This document shows, one piece after another, positions 7,342 through 15,516 of a DNA stretch of 64,000 bases. The stretch's first letter is position 1, and every line of letters starts with the position of its first letter. This stretch comes from Fibrobacter succinogenes. GTDB taxonomy: Bacteria > Fibrobacterota > Fibrobacteria > Fibrobacterales > Fibrobacteraceae. Made by a program: the position numbers and the translations under genes. The notes beneath the pieces are model-generated. The model searched no databases and was not told the origin of the DNA. It worked only from the letters and a program-made list of their open reading frames with translations. Where the stretch lies: assembly GCA_902761355.1 (NCBI GenBank), contig CACWJY010000009.1, forward strand, positions 1 through 64,000. The letters run 5' to 3'.

Positions 7342-9038
7342 AAATAGAACGGCTTAAAACAGACTTGTTGATTATTGGTGGCGGTACGGCGGGCTGCTAT
7401 GCCGCCATTACCGCCGCACAAAACGCATCTCAAGATGCGGCGAACCTCAAGATCCTTGTCGTCGAAAAGGCAAATATCAAGCGCAGCGGCTGCCTGGCCG
7501 CTGGCGTAAATGCCTTGAACGCCTACATTACTGAAGGCCGCACGCCCCGGGATTACGTGGAATATGCCAAGAAAGATGCCGACGGCATTGTCCGCGAAGA
7601 CTTGCTGTACACTATTTCCGAAAGATTCAACGAGGTCACGGCGCACTTGGAAAAATTGGGCCTTGTCATCTTGAAAGATAAAGACGGCAAATATGTGACG
7701 CGCGGGAATCGCAACATCAAGATTAATGGCGAAAACATTAAGCCGATTTTGGCCGATGCCGTCAAGAAACTTCCCAATGTGACTGTGTTGAACCACGTGA
7801 ACATTTTTGATTTCTCGGTACATAGCAATAAGATTGACGGCGCATTCGGTTTCGGAATCGAAAACGATACATTTTACGCCATCGAAGCGGGCGCAGTCAT
7901 TATCGCTACGGGCGGGGCTGCGGGGCTTTATCGCCCGAATAACCCCGGATTTTCTCGACATAAAATGTGGTACCCACCCTTCAATACTGGCGCAGGTTAC
8001 GCTATGGGCATTCGCCACGGCGCCGAGATGACAACCTTCGAAATGCGTTTTATTGCGCTCCGCTGTAAGGATACGATTGCGCCTACGGGAACGCTCGCGC
8101 AGGGGGTGGGTGCCAAGCAGGTGAATTCCCTCGGCGAAGTTTATGAAACGAAATATGGAATTTCTACTTCTGAACGTGTTTACGGAACCGTCGCCGAAAA
8201 TCTGGAAGGCCATGGTCCCTGCTACTTAAGGACCGAAGGCATTTCGCCTGAACAGGAAGAATCTCTTTTGAAAGCTTACCTGAACATGGCTCCGTCGCAG
8301 ACCATCCGCTGGCTTGAAAATGAAACGCCGTCGAAGGCGAATGTGGAAATTGAAGGCACGGAACCGTACATCGTAGGCGGTCACACCGCAAGCGGCTACT
8401 GGGTCGACACCAAGCGTGCCACCACCATTCAAGGGCTTTACGCCGCGGGCGATGTGGCCGGAGGTGCCCCGCAAAAGTACGTAACAGGGGCTCTTGCCGA
8501 AGGTGAAATCGCGGCAAAAGCCGCCGCAGATTACATCCGCAAAAATGGCACCATAACCGCAAAGATTTCGGTCAATGAGATTGCCTCACACATCGCAGAA
8601 ATTGAAAAGTACCTCCGCAACGAAAAAAGTTCCCAGACTACCGAAAACCTAGAAGAAGCAATGCAGGTGGTCATGGATTCTTACGCGGGCGGAATCAAGA
8701 CGGGTTACCGCTACAGCGAGAATCAGTTGAACCAGGCCAAAAAGGAAATCGAAATCATCGAGAAACTGACGGACGAATTGAGTGCTGCCAACCTGCAAGA
8801 AGTCATGTACATCTACGAACTCAAGGAACGCCTGACGGTCTGCAAAAGCGTGATCGCGCACCTGGCCGCCCGCCGCGAAACCCGCTGGCACAGTTTCGCC
8901 GAGAACCTCGACTATCCCGAAAAAGACAACGTAAACTTCCGCAAGTACGTAAACTCGCGCCTCGAAAATGGCGAAATCAAAATCATCTTGCGCGAACTCA
9001 CCGCAGAAGGGCAAAGGAACTATGAGCATCAGCATTGA
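7338..9038 (+). CDS. aprA: Adenylylsulfate (APS) reductase flavoprotein subunit, AprA-like
   Basis: A 566-residue FAD enzyme of the AprA / fumarate-reductase flavoprotein superfamily. The dinucleotide site is IIGGGTAGCYAA (residues 12-23). A second FAD segment is IIATGGAAGLYRP, and a C-terminal FAD segment is GLYAAGDVAGGAP. It should reduce APS to sulfite and AMP in the cytoplasm. This fits because the sulfate-activating cysD and cysN follow and no PAPS reductase or APS kinase is seen. The start overlaps the sulfite reductase stop by four bases. AprA normally takes electrons from AprB; the aprB gene behind it is damaged, so activity is in doubt. L-aspartate oxidase or fumarate reductase are excluded mainly by context. 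Confidence 0.82.
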   Translation: MKIERLKTDLLIIGGGTAGCYAAITAAQNASQDAANLKILVVEKANIKRSGCLAAGVNALNAYITEGRTPRDYVEYAKKDADGIVREDLLYTISERFNEVTAHLEKLGLVILKDKDGKYVTRGNRNIKINGENIKPILADAVKKLPNVTVLNHVNIFDFSVHSNKIDGAFGFGIENDTFYAIEAGAVIIATGGAAGLYRPNNPGFSRHKMWYPPFNTGAGYAMGIRHGAEMTTFEMRFIALRCKDTIAPTGTLAQGVGAKQVNSLGEVYETKYGISTSERVYGTVAENLEGHGPCYLRTEGISPEQEESLLKAYLNMAPSQTIRWLENETPSKANVEIEGTEPYIVGGHTASGYWVDTKRATTIQGLYAAGDVAGGAPQKYVTGALAEGEIAAKAAADYIRKNGTITAKISVNEIASHIAEIEKYLRNEKSSQTTENLEEAMQVVMDSYAGGIKTGYRYSENQLNQAKKEIEIIEKLTDELSAANLQEVMYIYELKERLTVCKSVIAHLAARRETRWHSFAENLDYPEKDNVNFRKYVNSRLENGEIKIILRELTAEGQRNYEHQH

Positions 9039-9194
9039 TCAAGGCAAGTGCATCGGTTGCGGGCGCTGCCACGCAAGGTGCACACCGAAAAAGTCAAGGG
9101 CGAAAAGAACGATATCGTGCGGTGGTATTTTGAACTGAACGATGGAAGCGTCAAGACCATCGATATCGACCCCAAGGAATCGAACAAATATTAG
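9022..9194 (+). pseudogene. aprB: Remnant of aprB (APS reductase ferredoxin subunit), internally deleted and frameshifted
   Basis: From ATG 9022 the frame reads MSISIDQGKCIGCGRC, a normal start of a small two-cluster AprB-like ferredoxin. It then runs out of frame and stops at 9138 after 38 codons. Another frame from about 9080 reads KVHTEKVKGEKNDIVRWYF and ends in the family-typical ESNKY at 9194. Small AprB-like ferredoxins are, from memory, about 100 residues with eight cluster cysteines. Here only the first CxxCxxC group survives and roughly 45-50 codons are missing between the two parts. The start overlaps the aprA stop, as in an intact operon. The cause is a real deletion or an assembly error. 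Confidence 0.8.
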
Positions 9195-9204
9195 GAGTTT
9201 CACA

Positions 9205-10104
9205 GTGAGCGAATATTCACACCTCGACGAACTGGAAGCCGAAGCTATCTACATCATCCGCGAAGTCGCTGCCGAATGCGAAAAACCGGTGATGCTCTAT
9301 TCTATCGGCAAGGACAGTTCTGTCATGTTACATTTGGCCATGAAGGCCTTTTACCCCGAAAAGCCGCCTTTCCCGTTTTTGCATGTGAACACCACCTGGA
9401 AATTCAAGGAAATGATTAAGTTCCGCGACGAAACCGCCAAGAAACTCGGTATCGAAATGCTGGAATACATCAACCAGGATGGCGTCAAGCAGGGCATTAA
9501 TCCGTTTGACCATGGTGCCGCTTACACCGACATCATGAAAACGCAGGCCTTGAAGCAGGCTCTCAACAAGTACGGTTTTACCGCGGCATTTGGCGGCGGT
9601 CGCCGTGACGAAGAAAAGTCCCGCGCCAAGGAACGCATTTTCTCGTTCCGCAATTCCGCACACGCTTGGGACCCGAAAAACCAGCGTCCTGAAATGTGGA
9701 AACTTTACAACACCAAGATCAACAAGGGCGAAAGCATCCGCGTTTTCCCGATTTCGAACTGGACAGAAAAGGACATCTGGCAGTACATCAAGCGCGAAAA
9801 GATTGATATTGTCCCGCTGTACTTTGCGGCCCCGCGCCCGGTCGTGGTGCGCGATGGCAACATCATCATGGTGGACGACGAACGTTTCCCGCTGCGCGAA
9901 GGCGAAACTCCCGAAATCAAGTCGGTGCGTTTCCGCACACTCGGCTGCTATCCGCTCACGGGCGGCATTGAGTCAACCGCCACGACGCTCGACGAAATCA
10001 TTGATGAAACCCTGAGCGCTGTATCTTCGGAACGCACTTCCCGCGTGATTGACAACGAAGCCGCAGGCAGCATGGAACGCCGCAAGAGGGAGGGATATTT
10101 CTAA
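9205..10104 (+). CDS. cysD: Sulfate adenylyltransferase subunit 2 (CysD)
   Basis: The catalytic subunit of ATP sulfurylase (299 residues), an ATP-pyrophosphatase that forms APS from sulfate and ATP in complex with CysN. The PP-motif [13 protein letters not shown] is near residue 33. Other family blocks are [41 protein letters not shown], and the C-terminal end in REGYF. GTG at 9205 is chosen as start because AGGAG lies eight bases upstream and the protein then aligns with E. coli CysD from its first residues; an ATG 63 bases earlier lies inside the aprB remnant. HVDTGWKF of E. coli reads HVNTTWKF here. The stop overlaps the cysN start by one base. Confidence 0.94.
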   Translation: MSEYSHLDELEAEAIYIIREVAAECEKPVMLYSIGKDSSVMLHLAMKAFYPEKPPFPFLHVNTTWKFKEMIKFRDETAKKLGIEMLEYINQDGVKQGINPFDHGAAYTDIMKTQALKQALNKYGFTAAFGGGRRDEEKSRAKERIFSFRNSAHAWDPKNQRPEMWKLYNTKINKGESIRVFPISNWTEKDIWQYIKREKIDIVPLYFAAPRPVVVRDGNIIMVDDERFPLREGETPEIKSVRFRTLGCYPLTGGIESTATTLDEIIDETLSAVSSERTSRVIDNEAAGSMERRKREGYF

Positions 10105-11789
10105 TGAAAGGTTTGTTGAAGTTTATTACATGCGGCTCGGTGGACGATGGAAAGTCGACGCTCATCGGGCATATCCTTTACGATTCTAAGCTGCTATACG
10201 CCGACCAGGAAAAGGCTCTGGAACTTGACAGTAAAGTCGGTAGCCGCAGCGGAAAAATCGACTATTCCCTTTTGCTGGACGGCCTGATGGCCGAACGCGA
10301 GCAGGGCATCACCATCGACGTCGCGTACCGTTACTTTACAACGGACAACCGCAGCTTTATCGTGGCCGATACGCCGGGGCACGAGGAATACACCCGCAAT
10401 ATGGCCGTAGGTGCGTCCTTTGCGGACCTCTCCGTGATTCTTGTAGACGCGTCGCAAGGCGTGCTGGTGCAGACGCGCCGTCACGCCCGCATCTGTAAGC
10501 TCATGGGTATCCGCTACTTTGTCTTTGCCGTAAACAAGATGGATCTTGTAGGTTACGGCCAGGAACGCTTCGAAGAAATCCTGAAGCAAATCAACGAGCT
10601 CGCCAGCGAGCTTTCGCTCCATAGCGTTTACGTGATTCCGCTTTCGGCTACCGAAGGCGACAATGTGACCGTAAAATCCACGAACATCGCTTGGTATCAG
10701 GGCAAGGCTCTGCTCGATTATCTCGAAACGATTGATGTAGATGATGCGCAGACTGAAACGGGCTTTTATCTGCCCGTGCAGCGTGTGTGCCGTCCGGACC
10801 GCACTTTCCGCGGGTTCCAGGGGCAAATCGAAGCGGGGGCCATCCGAGTGGGCGATACGATTATAAGCCTTCCGAGCAACGAGAAAGCGACCGTCAAGGG
10901 AATTTTGCGCGGCGACAAAGATGTGGAAGACGCTCGCGTTGGCGAACCTGTGACTATTTCGCTAGACCGCGAAGTGGATGTTTCAAGGGGTTGCGTACTC
11001 GCCAAGGACACCGACATCGGGAGCTACAAGAAAATCAGGGCGTCGCTCCTGTGGATGGATGACGAACCGCTTTCGCACGGGAAAGATTACCTCGTCAAGC
11101 TCGGAACGAAGACGATTCCCGGAATCATAAATAAAATTGATTATTCTGTTGATATTAATAGCGGAAAACATGTCAATTCTGATGTGCTCGAAAAGAACGG
11201 AATTGCCGTGGTCGAGATTGTATTTGCCGAAGCCATTGTCGTGGATCTTTTCGAAAAGCACAAGACCTTGGGCGAACTGATTCTGATTGACCGCGTGACC
11301 CATGCGACATCGGCTTGTGGCGTCGTGGAAGGTCTTTTCGAAAGGCAGGTTGCTGCTGGTGAAAAGGCTGAATTCGTGCAGGGTGAACGCCACGGTCGCG
11401 GAGAAATCTTCGAGGAATTCTTCTACGATACCGCAACACTCTCTGTGGTGAAACAACAGCCTGTAAAGCAGCACTACACCGTAGGCGACGAAATTCCGAC
11501 GGTGGGGGAGAGCTACCGCTATCCCGACGATTTTGACATCATCATCTTGCGTGACAGCACCGCCGTCAAGGTACGTGGCAAACGCATCGTCGAAATCACG
11601 GCCGCGGATCAGTACCGCTACGGAAATGTTCCTGTTATCAATGGCCGTGGCTTTGAAATCAAGGTTCATTCCGACGAAGAAGTACGCCAGTTGCTTATCG
11701 AATACGATGATGCCAAGGACAATGCCTGCGAAGCCTTCTTTAAAAAGTGGTCACGTTTCGATACATATCGAAAGGTCGTAATACATTAA
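10104..11789 (+). CDS. cysN: Sulfate adenylyltransferase subunit 1 (CysN GTPase) with a C-terminal extension
   Basis: The regulatory GTPase of ATP sulfurylase, which couples GTP hydrolysis to APS formation by CysD. An EF-Tu-like G domain shows GSVDDGKST (residues 11-19), REQGITID, DTPGHEEY and NKMD. Two beta-barrel domains follow to about residue 425. The protein is 561 residues, while E. coli CysN has 475. The extra end of about 130 residues is not an APS kinase: it has no P-loop, reads like a mixed alpha/beta region, and ends in FKKWSRFDTYRKVVIH. A separate CysC is not seen either, which fits reduction at the APS level. The gene is followed by a terminator. Confidence 0.92.
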   Translation: MKGLLKFITCGSVDDGKSTLIGHILYDSKLLYADQEKALELDSKVGSRSGKIDYSLLLDGLMAEREQGITIDVAYRYFTTDNRSFIVADTPGHEEYTRNMAVGASFADLSVILVDASQGVLVQTRRHARICKLMGIRYFVFAVNKMDLVGYGQERFEEILKQINELASELSLHSVYVIPLSATEGDNVTVKSTNIAWYQGKALLDYLETIDVDDAQTETGFYLPVQRVCRPDRTFRGFQGQIEAGAIRVGDTIISLPSNEKATVKGILRGDKDVEDARVGEPVTISLDREVDVSRGCVLAKDTDIGSYKKIRASLLWMDDEPLSHGKDYLVKLGTKTIPGIINKIDYSVDINSGKHVNSDVLEKNGIAVVEIVFAEAIVVDLFEKHKTLGELILIDRVTHATSACGVVEGLFERQVAAGEKAEFVQGERHGRGEIFEEFFYDTATLSVVKQQPVKQHYTVGDEIPTVGESYRYPDDFDIIILRDSTAVKVRGKRIVEITAADQYRYGNVPVINGRGFEIKVHSDEEVRQLLIEYDDAKDNACEAFFKKWSRFDTYRKVVIH

Positions 11790-11808
11790 GTATAATCATA
11801 TATACCTC

Positions 11809-11844
11809 AAATGCCGCCCGCTGTTTATCTATGGGTGGCATTTT
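11809..11844 (+). terminator. Intrinsic terminator after cysN
   Basis: AATGCCGCCC pairs with GGGTGGCATT (one G-U pair) around a 14-base loop, followed by TTTCT. Confidence 0.8.
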
Positions 11845-11904
11845 CTATATGTTATCTATAATATAATTAACAAATTAAATATTGTTTAATAATAGTCAAA
11901 ATCA

Positions 11905-11958
11905 ATAACTTCGCATAAAATTAAAGTATTGGACAAGACCTGTAAGCCCTTCTATATT
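11905..11958 (+). promoter_or_regulatory. Sulfur-regulon promoter, copy 3 (porin)
   Basis: AAAGTATTGGAC with TTGGAC at 11929-11934, then 18 bases, then TATATT at 11953-11958. Upstream ATAACTTCGCATAAAA matches the copy at 18309 in 14 of 16 bases. After the -10, GCGCACAAAAAA is shared with the sbp leader. Confidence 0.8.
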
Positions 11959-12012
11959 TGTGCGCACAAAAAAGAACAATACAAAAAATAACCACAACCA
12001 AGGAGCATAATA

Positions 12013-13089
12013 ATGAATCAGAATTTTAAGAAGATTGCCGCTACTGCGGTTTTTGCAACTTCTATTTTCGCCGCAAACTCTTTTGCTGAAGAAGCAAAGG
12101 CCGAAGATCCCGCCTTCAAGCTCACCGGAAATGTGCAGGCCCAGGCTATCAAGGCTGTTTACGATAACGATGCGGACAATACGCTAGACAATTCCTTCTT
12201 ACGTGCAAATGTCGGCGGAAAGTACACTTCTGACAACTTTGAAGCTGTAATCAACTTGCGCATCTTTAGCCCTGTTTTTGGAAACAAGAATGTTACTGAT
12301 GTCACTACTGACGAAAATGGCAAGGTTAAGGTGACAAAGACCGCACAGGACAAAATTAGCGCCGATACTTACTATGCTAAGTATACATGGAACCTTGCGT
12401 TCGGCAACTTCAGTGCACAATTCGGACGTTTCCGTACCGACTGGTCCGTAGCTGGTAACTTTGGTACCTACGTTGACCCGCACCTTTCAAAGCGCGGATT
12501 CCTTGCTCGCGATTACCAGCATGATGCTATCGCCGTTGGTTTCGATAAGGGTATTTCCAGTTTCAGCTTGCTGCTCGGTACTTATGACAGTAAGTTCGAT
12601 ACGGGCTATCTCCGCGCCGAAGAGACCCTCAAGTTTGGCGATGCAAAAATAAGCGCTGCCTACCGCGGTAATATCCTTGATCCTGTTCAACATACGGCTG
12701 AAGTCACGCACCGCGTTGCAGGCCGCGCCAGCTATTACTTCCTCAAGAATCTGGGTGTTTACGGCGAAGTGGCCTACATTTATACCGGTGACAACGAGAA
12801 CCTTTCGGCTAAAAATGCAATCAAGTCTGAATACGCTCAAGGTACCGACTATGTCCCGTTCTTCGTAGGCGTCGAAATCCCGACCGCAGGTTTCTTGAAC
12901 AGCCTTTATGCCGAACTGGAATATCTTTCTAATCGCGACGAATTACAGGCCGACGCCGATGCCGTCGCATGGACTGTCAGCCTTATCAAGAAGATTGGCA
13001 AGCGCAGCAAAATCCAGCTGAGCGCTTACAGTGAAAAAGAAGTTTCTGAAGTCGCCATCGCCGCGCGCTTCACCGCCACTGTCCAGTAA
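12013..13089 (+). CDS. Outer-membrane beta-barrel porin of the sulfur regulon
   Basis: A 358-residue secreted protein. The signal peptide ends near ANSFAEEAKA, with cleavage about residue 25. The rest alternates polar and hydrophobic residues in short strands, as in ANVGGKYTSDNFEAVINLRIF and ISAAYRGNILD, and ends in an aromatic-poor strand FTATVQ. It resembles alginate- or phosphate-porin-like barrels of gut bacteria, but I do not recognise an exact family. Its promoter is a sulfur-regulon copy, and its first codons and leader match those of sbp. A role in letting sulfate or organosulfur compounds across the outer membrane is inferred. An ACCAAGGAG ribosome site precedes the start. Confidence 0.75.
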   Translation: MNQNFKKIAATAVFATSIFAANSFAEEAKAEDPAFKLTGNVQAQAIKAVYDNDADNTLDNSFLRANVGGKYTSDNFEAVINLRIFSPVFGNKNVTDVTTDENGKVKVTKTAQDKISADTYYAKYTWNLAFGNFSAQFGRFRTDWSVAGNFGTYVDPHLSKRGFLARDYQHDAIAVGFDKGISSFSLLLGTYDSKFDTGYLRAEETLKFGDAKISAAYRGNILDPVQHTAEVTHRVAGRASYYFLKNLGVYGEVAYIYTGDNENLSAKNAIKSEYAQGTDYVPFFVGVEIPTAGFLNSLYAELEYLSNRDELQADADAVAWTVSLIKKIGKRSKIQLSAYSEKEVSEVAIAARFTATVQ

Positions 13090-13124
13090 GATTCTACAGT
13101 TAGTTTCCTTTTGTTACACACTCC

Positions 13125-13165
13125 AACGCCCTCGATGTAATTACCAAACATCGAGGGCGTTTTTC
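13125..13165 (+). terminator. Intrinsic terminator after the porin gene
   Basis: AACGCCCTCGATGT pairs perfectly with ACATCGAGGGCGTT around a nine-base loop and runs into five T. Confidence 0.92.
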
Positions 13166-13187
13166 CTTCTAGTTTTCTGTTTAATGC

Positions 13188-13213
13188 AAAAAAGCGGACC
13201 CAATCGGGTCCGC
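13188..13213 (-). terminator. Intrinsic terminator of the aminotransferase gene
   Basis: On the minus strand GCGGACCC pairs with GGGTCCGC, leaving a short GATT loop, and six T follow. Confidence 0.9.
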
Positions 13214-13233
13214 CATGATAGAATTGGAGATGA

Positions 13234-14598
13234 TTATTTTACTAAACCGTCGGCATATTCGGTTATTGCCTTGTCGAGACGTGCAAAGATTTCGTCGATT
13301 TGGGCTTCGTTGATAATCAGCGGAGGAGCCACAATAATCGTGGAACCACCGCCCATCGTGAGAATGCCGTAATCGTTGCGGAGTTTCGTGATGAAATTTC
13401 CAAGGAAGGGTTCTCCCGCCGCATTCTTGCGGATAACATCCTTGTGATCCTTGCTGTAACTGAATTCAATCGCGCCGAATAAGCCTACGGAACGAACATC
13501 GCCTACAGAGGGGTGTTTCGCCTTAAGCTCCGCAAGTTTTTTCTTCAAAATGGGTTCCTGCTTTTTCACATTGCCCTTGACATCCAGGCGGAAGTATTCT
13601 TCGATACAGGCAATAGCTGCAGCAACGCCGAGCGGATGCGCATTATAGGTAAGCCCTGCGGTAAAGGCGTTTTCCTCATAATAATTCGCAATCTTTTCGC
13701 TAATGAGCACGCCGCCGAGCGGTGCATACGCGCTATTTACACCCTTTGCAAAAGTGATCAAGTCTGGTTCAATGCCATCGGCCTGGCAAGCGAACCATTC
13801 GCCGGTACGCAAGAAACCGCTCATCACTTCGTCACAGACCAATAAAATTCCGTACTTGTCGCAGATTTCGCGGACGCCCTTCAAGTATCCCTTGGGGTAA
13901 AGGTAAACGCCGTTAGAACCGGTGACCGATTCAATGAATACGGCCGCCACCGATTCGGGGCATTCCTGCTGAATCTGGTATTCTAGGCGAGAAAGGAAGT
14001 GCTTGGTCGCTTCTTCTTCGGTTTTGAATTTGATATCGTAACCGTAAAGATGCGGAGCCGGATACTTGATGAATCCGGGAATCGTCGGGAACAGCGAAGC
14101 GCGTTCGCTTTCGCCCGTTAAGCTCGACGCACCGTAAGTGCTTCCGTGGTAAGATTCATACTTTGAGAAAATCTTGTCGCGGCCCGTAAACGCCTTCACA
14201 AAGCGAATGGCGAATTCATTGGCTTCGGAACCGCCCAGCGTAAACAGGACTTTCTTGAAATTCTTCGGGGCAATCTTTTCAATCAAGATTTCGCCGAGCT
14301 CACCCGCTTCGGCAAAGGCGTGACGCGGGGCGATGTAGGCCAGCCGTTCCACCTGCTTTTGCACCGCTTCAATAATGTGGCGGTTATTAAAGCCGATATT
14401 CACGTTGACCAGTTCCGACGCGATATCGATGTATTCCTTGCCTGCACCATCGTAAACATAGATGCCGTCGGCATGGTCTACAAAGAACGGCTTGTAATCT
14501 TTATGGGGGGCGTTCGCGAAAGAAAACAGGTTATACTTTCGGGCCTTTTCATAAGAGGCGGCATTTTCTCCCGCCACATAACTAACGTTATTTGACAT
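13234..14598 (-). CDS. Class III PLP aminotransferase of the sulfur regulon (possible taurine transaminase)
   Basis: A 454-residue fold-type I aminotransferase of class III. Seen are the cofactor-binding GGSEANEFA, SYHGSTYGA, the aspartate in LLVCDEVMSGFLRTG, and the catalytic lysine in LITFAKGVNSAYAPLG. The C-terminal TMGGGSTIIVAPPLII is typical of the omega-amino acid:pyruvate group. The start at 14598 has AAGGAG upstream; the frame stays open further but without a ribosome site. It has its own sulfur-regulon promoter and lies beside a sulfonate-type importer. A taurine or other aminosulfonate transaminase is therefore inferred, but no sulfoacetaldehyde-handling enzyme is seen nearby. Putrescine or beta-alanine transaminase remain possible. 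Confidence 0.82.
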   Translation of the reverse strand: MSNNVSYVAGENAASYEKARKYNLFSFANAPHKDYKPFFVDHADGIYVYDGAGKEYIDIASELVNVNIGFNNRHIIEAVQKQVERLAYIAPRHAFAEAGELGEILIEKIAPKNFKKVLFTLGGSEANEFAIRFVKAFTGRDKIFSKYESYHGSTYGASSLTGESERASLFPTIPGFIKYPAPHLYGYDIKFKTEEEATKHFLSRLEYQIQQECPESVAAVFIESVTGSNGVYLYPKGYLKGVREICDKYGILLVCDEVMSGFLRTGEWFACQADGIEPDLITFAKGVNSAYAPLGGVLISEKIANYYEENAFTAGLTYNAHPLGVAAAIACIEEYFRLDVKGNVKKQEPILKKKLAELKAKHPSVGDVRSVGLFGAIEFSYSKDHKDVIRKNAAGEPFLGNFITKLRNDYGILTMGGGSTIIVAPPLIINEAQIDEIFARLDKAITEYADGLVK

Positions 14599-14623
14599 AG
14601 TACTCTCCTTAATTTTGTGAACA

Positions 14624-14669
14624 AATATAGGTGCGATTTTAGTCGCTGTCCAATACTTTGTTTTTAGCA
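14624..14669 (-). promoter_or_regulatory. Sulfur-regulon promoter, copy 4 (aminotransferase)
   Basis: On the minus strand AAAGTATTGGAC carries TTGGAC at 14653-14648, then 18 bases, then TATATT at 14629-14624. GATAAC also occurs further upstream. The ribosome site AAGGAG and the start lie about 15-25 bases downstream. Confidence 0.8.
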
Positions 14670-14706
14670 CTCGTTATCAATTTTTCCGATAACAAATCCA
14701 TCTAGA

Positions 14707-15507
14707 TTAAATGATGTATTCCGGTGCGGTATTGGAACGAGCAAGATTAAAGCGCTCCAAAATATTGCGGCGTTTTTCTAGGAACTGCGCCGAGCCTCTT
14801 TCGCGCGGGAAGCTGTCGCGAATTTCAAGTACCTCGCTAATGCGTCCCGGACGCGGTGTCATAATCACGATACGGTCGGATAGGTAAAGCGCTTCGTCAA
14901 TATCGTGGGTCACCAGAATCATCGTGGTATTGCGTTCCTTGCGAAGGTCCAAAAGCAAGTTCTGGATGTCGGCACGGGTAAACGAATCCAGCGCTCCCAT
15001 GGGCTCATCGAGTAACAAGATTTCTGGGTCGTTAATCAACGCACGCGCGATCGCCACGCGCTGCGCCATGCCACCGCTGATCTGGTGCGGGAAATTCTTC
15101 TCGAATCCGCCAAGACCGATTTTCTCGATAAATTCGTGAACCTTTTCCTTATTCTGCTTATAAACGCCTCGAATCTTGAGACCCATCGCGATGTTGTCTT
15201 CTACCGTGAGCCACGGGAAAAGGCAACCCTGCTGGAATACGTAACCGCGCTTGGAATCTGGCCCATGCACCGGTTCGCCATCAAGAATAATCTTGCCATC
15301 TTGAACAGGATCGAGCCCCGCAATCAAGCGCAAAAGCGTCGTCTTGCCGCAGCCTGATGCGCCCAGAATCGAAATGAATTCGCCCTCAAAAACAGAAAGG
15401 TTGATATCCTTCAAAATCTGTCGCGGCTCGCCCGTGCGCTCATCGATAAAGGATCGGTTTACTTCGCGAATCTTCAAGATTTTTTCTTTATCTAAAATAT
15501 CCATCAT
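14707..15507 (-). CDS. ssuB: Sulfonate/nitrate/taurine-type ABC transporter ATP-binding protein (SsuB-like)
   Basis: The ATPase of an organosulfur importer (266 residues). Walker A GASGCGKTT, Q-loop YVFQQGCLFPW, signature ISGGMAQR, Walker B ILLLDEPMGALD and the switch histidine in LVTHDIDEALYL are all present. The SGGMAQR form is typical of the SsuB/TauB/NrtD branch. Two adjacent ATG codons and a TTG compete as start; 15507 is chosen from the AGGAGG upstream. It is the last gene of the AhpD-ssuA-ssuC-ssuB unit, nine bases after the permease gene. Sulfonate, including taurine, is the likely cargo given the sulfur promoters on both sides. Confidence 0.85.
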   Translation of the reverse strand: MMDILDKEKILKIREVNRSFIDERTGEPRQILKDINLSVFEGEFISILGASGCGKTTLLRLIAGLDPVQDGKIILDGEPVHGPDSKRGYVFQQGCLFPWLTVEDNIAMGLKIRGVYKQNKEKVHEFIEKIGLGGFEKNFPHQISGGMAQRVAIARALINDPEILLLDEPMGALDSFTRADIQNLLLDLRKERNTTMILVTHDIDEALYLSDRIVIMTPRPGRISEVLEIRDSFPRERGSAQFLEKRRNILERFNLARSNTAPEYII

Positions 15508-15516
15508 CAACGCCTC

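Noticed and set aside
9376..9402. CysD HVDTGWKF changed to HVNTTWKF as a sign of lost function
   Set aside because: All other conserved blocks, including SIGKDSSV and the REGYF end, are intact, and similar variants seem tolerated.
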